DNA of 64,000 nucleotides from Xylanibacter ruminicola Ga6B6 (GTDB lineage Bacteria; Bacteroidota; Bacteroidia; Bacteroidales; Bacteroidaceae). Positions 60,601 through 64,000 of the stretch are shown one piece after another. Location of the stretch: NCBI RefSeq assembly GCF_000687715.1, contig NZ_JHXD01000001.1:124001-188000 (forward strand), given 5' to 3'. The notes below the pieces were generated by a model, which made no database searches, was not told where the DNA came from, and saw only the letters and a list, made by a program, of their open reading frames with translations. Every line of letters begins with the position of its first letter. Within the stretch, counting starts at the first letter, position 1. The position numbers were made by a program, and so were the translations under genes.

Positions 60601-60662
60601 GCTGCCAGCAACAGTGCGAGTGCTGCACCAAAGGCAGCTGTTATCCAAGGGTGCTTTTTCAT
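57642..60662 (-). CDS. Cache-sensor, TPR and histidine kinase protein (apparent fusion)
   Basis: The 1006-residue protein has two parts. Residues 1-325 form a chemosensor: membrane helix (8-25), periplasmic Cache domain (about 30-290) and second helix (295-318). Residues 326-1006 look like a separate lipoprotein-type TPR kinase: RRRHFAAVLLPLLVLTATSC is a near-perfect lipoprotein signal ending at Cys343, then a polar linker, TPR helices (about 365-690), a membrane helix (about 722-740), HisKA (IRQISHEIRTPLNIL) and HATPase (LLDNARKF; EDTGIGVPNNEVEHIFDEF; GTGIGLTV). There is no receiver domain and no neighbouring response regulator. It overlaps the binding-protein gene by 4 nt. Confidence 0.88.
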   Translation of the reverse strand: MKKHPWITAAFGAALALLLAAVLIYSRQIIQQQAMDDAVKSLQQVMERTDRHLHQIEAAADSLIPKIEQHIDQPDMMFEYSRELLNQHPDLKGCSISFDPYFYKEKGQYFSAYSYKKGNRIVTEQEGNDNYQYFYMDWYVIPRMLYHSYWIEPFAEKSTSGIVVNDIMTSYCQPIQGGPDKTVGILSADVPLSWLADQIENYQPMPKSYCMLLGRGGSYIVHPDSTRLLYETIFTSTIEHPDTALTSLGRAMTDGETGYKSLRLDGVDSHVFYMPFRQTGWSIALVCPNEVILSNYRLLLYFLLPLILLSIMLMFMPLWRLLFRRRHFAAVLLPLLVLTATSCHNNQPNKQEASNQPNPEEQTGDKIRKQLDEYEGNRWFQVLDSLEQIGKVATCQADFMRGEKYEEMEQLRSALIFYNKAIEGNKLLQISKGNFYDAYMGVCTGYLNNNNVELALKTATEGYEIASKDSSIVGRDMSNNLQMEIGMCQLRLGYSKEAAETFEEVRQGALQLAQSYPNSPNCQESCMLIASNIINYYMNQNRFDVIEPWLDMMETALERYAATNAPTEKYSDYLATLNCDKAIMWSMTGHHEEAEAAYQSFLSSNYAHKLRGVYDQAFYLETTEQWEKLLSIVLRIDSAEIAAEVPPTLDYLINSPGIIFKAMVKTGRKEEALQKAEHIVQMLDSVKAYQHRSDAEELAVIYETEQKEQEIAAQRASLNSQRMQAIVVVVLLLLIFLGVLFEFYRKLRRAHTLLEISYNNLVIANERAEESSKMKTNFIRQISHEIRTPLNILSGFTQIITMPDMKLDEATRTDINHKIVENTDRITGLVNKMLELSDASSQAVIDRTDNVLAVQIAAQATDASEVANAKHLKFDLQVGDAEGAVTITTNEQAATRALTMLLDNARKFTHPAEAKNEEPTEQQQVTLALKKTDSTIEFIVEDTGIGVPNNEVEHIFDEFVQLDEYYEGTGIGLTVARSLARRLGGDVVLDTTYTSGARFVMTLPLA

Positions 60663-61609
60663 AGGCCAATCAGTTCTTTATAGGTTACTTCGCGTTTCAG
60701 CATGCCGGCTTCGAACATCATCTTACTGGCCTTTCGTACCATATCGGCACGTACACGGAACTCGCGGCGTTTCGACTCGCGATCAATCTGCAGGCGTAAC
60801 ACCTCTTCGAGCATCATCTTCTGCATCACGCGGTTGGTGTGGATACCGTTCTTGCGTACATACTTCATGACAATCTCCAAGGCCTCGTCGGGGTGAGCGG
60901 CTACCCATTCCCAGCCACGGCGACTGGCGGCTGCAAACTTACCCACAGTGCTGCGGTGGGTGTCATAATACTGGCGTTTTACATAAACGCCGTTTTCCTG
61001 TATGTTATAATCGTGATCGCTAAAACGATACAAACTTCTCTCGGGTAGTTTAAAGCCGGCCTGCTTCAGCTGACAGAACTCGTTGTAACTCACTACCATA
61101 GTGGCATCTACGGCACCCGACAGGAATACGTTGATATCGCTGGTAAAACGCACCCACTCGTAATCCATGCCCTCCTTCTTACTCATAATATAGGTTAGGT
61201 AGTTGGGGTCGGAATTGAAGATAGCCACACGCTGACCTTTCATCTTTAACGGATCAGCACCCCAGCGCGAAACTAAGATGTTACTGCTGTTCATGGAGTC
61301 CTGAAAGATGTTTACCAGTGGTGTGCCTTGGGCAATGAAGTCCATGGCCGACATCATTGAAAACATGGCGGCATCGCACTGGTCGGTCTTCAATCTGTTT
61401 GAGGCCGAACTGGTGAGCGAGGGGTGCTGGATAACCACATCCAGGCCCATTTCAGCGTAAAATCCTTTCTCTTTGGCGGCATAATAGCCGGCAAACTGTG
61501 CCTGCGCCGTCCAGATGGTAGTAAACACAAATCTTTCACCCTTTGCCGCTACTGGTAAGGCCAGCATCACAGCAAAGACCAAGGTGATATGTTTAAGGCT
61601 ATGTCTCAT
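60659..61609 (-). CDS. NMT1/THI5-like periplasmic binding protein
   Basis: The 316-residue protein starts at ATG 61609 with a signal peptide (ITLVFAVMLALPVAAKG); an earlier in-frame start overlaps the leader. The NMT1/SsuA-like pattern is visible: TIWTAQAQFAGYYAAKEKGFYAEMGLDV, DAAMFSMMSAMDFIAQGTPLVNI and SGAVDATMVVSYNEFCQL. Relatives bind pyrimidine precursors of thiamin, sulfonates or nitrate for ABC import. No ABC permease or ATPase is nearby. Instead it is translationally coupled (ATGA) to a Cache/TPR kinase, so it probably presents a ligand to that sensor. Confidence 0.88.
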   Translation of the reverse strand: MRHSLKHITLVFAVMLALPVAAKGERFVFTTIWTAQAQFAGYYAAKEKGFYAEMGLDVVIQHPSLTSSASNRLKTDQCDAAMFSMMSAMDFIAQGTPLVNIFQDSMNSSNILVSRWGADPLKMKGQRVAIFNSDPNYLTYIMSKKEGMDYEWVRFTSDINVFLSGAVDATMVVSYNEFCQLKQAGFKLPERSLYRFSDHDYNIQENGVYVKRQYYDTHRSTVGKFAAASRRGWEWVAAHPDEALEIVMKYVRKNGIHTNRVMQKMMLEEVLRLQIDRESKRREFRVRADMVRKASKMMFEAGMLKREVTYKELIGL

Positions 61610-61630
61610 TCTATTTTTCTCTCGTCGGGC

Positions 61631-61639
61631 GCAAAGATA
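61631..61639 (-). promoter_or_regulatory. -7 promoter element of the binding protein-kinase operon
   Basis: TATCTTTGC on the minus strand lies 22 nt upstream of ATG 61609. It confirms that the earlier in-frame start is not used. Confidence 0.65.
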
Positions 61640-61724
61640 CAAAAAAGTTTTAAACTATGTGCGTTTTTTTGTACAAAGATGTAACTTTTTGTACACTAAG
61701 TATCTAATTTCCATATATTTTTAT

Positions 61725-61733
61725 TAATTTTGC
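61725..61733 (+). promoter_or_regulatory. -7 promoter element of argS
   Basis: TAATTTTGC lies 19 nt before the argS ATG. The upstream AT-rich segment is shared with the divergent operon. Confidence 0.5.
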
Positions 61734-61751
61734 ACCCAAAATTCGAAAGAT

Positions 61752-63536
61752 ATGAATATTGAAGCATTAATCAGCAAGGCTGCAGGCGAGGCAGTAAAGG
61801 CCCTCTATGGCATGGATGCCACAGAGAAGATGCTGCAGTTGCAGAAGACAAGAAGTGAGTTTGAGGGTAACTTGACTCTGGTGGTATTCCCCTTTGTGAA
61901 GGCTGCCAAGAAGAGTCCGGAGCAGACAGCACAGGAGATTGGTGAATACCTGACTGCTAACTGTGCAGCTGTTGAGAAGTTTAATGTGGTAAAAGGTTTC
62001 TTGAACCTGAGCGTTGGTGATGGTGCCTGGTTGCAGTTGCTCGATGCTATCGATAAGGATGAGCATTTCGGCATGAAGCAGGTTACTGATGAGTCGCCTC
62101 TGGTTATGATTGAATACTCATCGCCTAATACCAACAAGCCTTTGCACCTGGGTCATGTACGTAATAACCTGCTAGGTTGGAGCTTGGCACAGATTATGGA
62201 GGCCAACGGCAATAAGGTGGTGAAGACGAACATTGTGAACGACCGCGGTATTCATATCTGTAAGTCGATGCTGGCTTGGCTGAAGTACGGCAACGGCGAG
62301 ACTCCTGAGACATCGGGCAAGAAGGGCGACCACCTGATTGGTGACTACTATGTAGCTTTCGATAAGCACTACCGCGAGGAGGTGAAGGAACTCGTAGCCC
62401 AGGGTATGGACGAGGAGAAGGCTAAGCAGGAGGCTCCGCTGATTAAGGAGGCTCACGAGATGCTGGTTAAGTGGGAGAACAACGATCCCGAGGTACGCGC
62501 TCTGTGGGAGAAGATGAATAACTGGGTATATGCCGGTTTCGACGAGACCTACAAGAAGATGGGCGTATCTTTCGATAAGATCTACTATGAGAGTCAGACC
62601 TATCTGAAGGGTAAGGCTAAGGTTGAAGAGGGCTTGGCTAAGGGCCTGTTTGAGCGCCACGAGGACAACTCGGTTTGGGCCGACCTGACTAACGAGGGGC
62701 TCGACCAGAAGCTGCTGCTGCGTAGCGATGGTACTTCGGTTTATATGACTCAGGATATCGGTACAGCCGAGATGCGTTTCAAGGATTATCCTATCGATAA
62801 GATGATATATGTGGTAGGTAACGAGCAGAACTACCACTTCCAGGTACTCTCTATCTTGTTGGATCGCTTAGGATTCAAGTGGGGTAAGGAGCTTACACAC
62901 TTCTCATATGGTATGGTAGAACTGCCAAACGGTAAGATGAAGAGTCGTGAGGGAACGGTTGTTGATGCCGACGACCTGATGGCACTGATGGTAGAGGATG
63001 CCTACAAGACCTCGATGGAGCTTGGTAAGTTCGACGATATGACCGAAGAGGAGCGCCGTGAGATTGCTCGTGTGGTAGGTATGGGTGCCCTGAAGTACTT
63101 TATCCTGAAGGTTGATGCTCGTAAGAACATGCTGTTCAACCCCGAGGAAAGTATCGATTTCAACGGAAATACCGGTCCTTTCATCCAGTACACCTACGCT
63201 CGTATCCGTTCGATCCTGCGTAAGGCCGAATCGGCCAGCGTAACTAGTATCTCTAGTAGCTCTAGTCTTTCTAGCAAAGAGGTGGAGCTTATCCAGAAGA
63301 TGAACGAGTTTGGTGCTGCTGTAGAGCAGGCTGGTAAGGATTACTCGCCAAGCGGTATCGCTAACTATTGCTACGAGCTTACCAAGGTGTTCAACCAGTT
63401 CTATCACGATTACAGCATTCTGAACGAACCCGATGAGCAGAAGAAGGCAGTACGTTTGATGCTGGCAAAGAATGTAGCCAAGATTATCAAGAACGGTATG
63501 GGCCTGCTGGGCATCGAAGTTCCTGAGCGTATGTAA
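61752..63536 (+). CDS. argS: Arginyl-tRNA synthetase
   Basis: ArgRS charges tRNA-Arg. The 594-residue protein has the N-terminal tRNA D-loop domain, the HIGH-type motif SSPNTNKPLHLGHVRNN (about residues 118-135), YMTQDIGTAEMRF, the KMSKS counterpart GKMKSREGTVVD (about 395-406) and the C-terminal anticodon-binding helices (YCYELTKVFNQFYHDYSIL). A Ser-rich segment, SVTSISSSSSLSSKEVE, about residues 496-512, is encoded by a 9-bp CTAG repeat and looks like an in-frame insertion between the catalytic and anticodon-binding parts. It precedes an RNase H gene by 1 nt. Confidence 0.96.
   Translation: MNIEALISKAAGEAVKALYGMDATEKMLQLQKTRSEFEGNLTLVVFPFVKAAKKSPEQTAQEIGEYLTANCAAVEKFNVVKGFLNLSVGDGAWLQLLDAIDKDEHFGMKQVTDESPLVMIEYSSPNTNKPLHLGHVRNNLLGWSLAQIMEANGNKVVKTNIVNDRGIHICKSMLAWLKYGNGETPETSGKKGDHLIGDYYVAFDKHYREEVKELVAQGMDEEKAKQEAPLIKEAHEMLVKWENNDPEVRALWEKMNNWVYAGFDETYKKMGVSFDKIYYESQTYLKGKAKVEEGLAKGLFERHEDNSVWADLTNEGLDQKLLLRSDGTSVYMTQDIGTAEMRFKDYPIDKMIYVVGNEQNYHFQVLSILLDRLGFKWGKELTHFSYGMVELPNGKMKSREGTVVDADDLMALMVEDAYKTSMELGKFDDMTEEERREIARVVGMGALKYFILKVDARKNMLFNPEESIDFNGNTGPFIQYTYARIRSILRKAESASVTSISSSSSLSSKEVELIQKMNEFGAAVEQAGKDYSPSGIANYCYELTKVFNQFYHDYSILNEPDEQKKAVRLMLAKNVAKIIKNGMGLLGIEVPERM
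63244..63274 (+). repeat. In-frame 9-bp CTAG repeat inside argS
   Basis: CTAG lies at 63244, 63253, 63262 and 63271, an exact 9-bp period, with unit roughly CTAGTnnnT. Three codons per unit give (T/S)S(I/S/L/K) triplets. It matches the array at 32023-32085 in an unrelated gene in period, core and coding frame (NCT AGN NNN). Confidence 0.75.
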
Positions 63537-63537
63537 T

Positions 63538-63996
63538 ATGCAGAATCCCCCAGATTATAGACACGATACAGTTCTGCCCTTGCCAATGGAGGTAAGGGCA
63601 GACGCTTTTGCAGTAGATGCTGCTTGTAGCGGAAACCCTGGACCGATGGAGTATCAGGGTATTGATCTGACTACAGGCGCAAGGGTTTTTCATTTTGGTC
63701 CTGTAAAAGGCACAAATAATATCGGTGAATTCTTGGCTATTGTGCATGCCTTGGCACTTTGTTGGCAAAAGGGATGGCACGATAAAACCATTTATTCGGA
63801 TAGTTATAATGCCATTCTATGGGTGTCGAAAGGCAAATGTAAAACTACACTTGAACGCACCCCACAAACCGAACAGCTCTTCCAAATTATTGCAAGAGCC
63901 GAGAACTGGTTACGTACCCACCAGTACCGTAATCCCATCATTAAATGGGAAACACAGAAGTGGGGTGAGGTGCCTGCCGATTTTGGTAGAAAATAA
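63538..63996 (+). CDS. RNase H family protein
   Basis: The 152-residue protein has the RNase HI core: FAVDAACSGNPGPMEYQGID (first catalytic Asp), NNIGEFLAIVHALAL (Glu), TIYSDSYNAILWV (second Asp) and a C-terminal WGEVPADFGRK containing the last Asp. All four acidic positions are present, so it should cut RNA in RNA-DNA hybrids. It lacks the N-terminal hybrid-binding domain of larger Bacteroidales versions. The ATG follows the argS stop by 1 nt, and the gene ends 4 nt before the window edge. Confidence 0.9.
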   Translation: MQNPPDYRHDTVLPLPMEVRADAFAVDAACSGNPGPMEYQGIDLTTGARVFHFGPVKGTNNIGEFLAIVHALALCWQKGWHDKTIYSDSYNAILWVSKGKCKTTLERTPQTEQLFQIIARAENWLRTHQYRNPIIKWETQKWGEVPADFGRK

Positions 63997-64000
63997 CTAT

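Overview
The window looks like a chromosomal segment from an anaerobic gut or rumen Bacteroidales, most likely Prevotellaceae. The basis is SusC/SusD pairs with hybrid two-component regulators, a fumarate reductase with a single five-helix cytochrome b, a BT4734-like primase-helicase, many Bacteroidetes-type promoters (TAnnTTTGC about 20 nt after TTG/TTTG) and the near absence of Shine-Dalgarno sites. The genus is inferred from this gene content; no alignment was run. I see no rRNA, tRNA, CRISPR array, integrase or IS transposase.

Layout. 1-3555: secreted M16 peptidase and a CAT-fold acetyltransferase. 3556-8932: an accessory island. It has a repeat-dense non-coding region (GGGAA hairpins, paired TGTGACAG sites, a 26-bp perfect palindrome), two overlapping genes of unknown function and a primase-helicase (AEP-like plus P-loop domain), bracketed by related GAAAC/GTTTC inverted repeats. 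8933-12461: a thioredoxin-fold secreted protein and a BlaI/M56 pair with three operator-like dyads. 12479-16543: panB-panC-panD-coaBC-coaX as one tight operon. 16693-19461: dapB, lepB and a WbqC-like gene.

19486-44754 is a polysaccharide utilisation region. A full hybrid two-component regulator and a SusC/SusD pair run rightward. A leftward block holds GH43, SusC/SusD, GH105, a heparinase II/III-like lyase, DUF4861 and DUF2264. A second regulator, with sensor propeller and AraC domain but no kinase or receiver, is divergent from GH43. GH105 plus a lyase-like protein plus GH43 suggests a uronic-acid-containing, arabinose- or galactose-decorated polysaccharide; this is inference.

44751-50863: an ECF sigma factor with a membrane protein, frdCAB, a cytidylate-kinase-like protein and a lipoprotein cupin. 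50864-51534 is a 671-bp repeat-rich gap with a possible 37-aa hydrophobic ORF. 51535-57641: Bcp peroxiredoxin, DMT exporters, an SLC13 permease, an AGCS symporter and a HAD phosphatase. 57642-61609: an NMT1-type binding protein translationally coupled to a Cache/TPR histidine kinase, with no ABC transporter. 61752-63996: argS and an RNase H.

Most worth following up: the primase cassette with its origin-like region; in-frame 9-bp CTAG repeats in two unrelated genes (argS and the heparinase-like lyase); a shared operator in front of GH43 and SusC; a -7 box that forms the loop of a terminator hairpin; the binding-protein/kinase pair, whose kinase carries an internal lipoprotein signal; and the iterated elements at 51004-51292.
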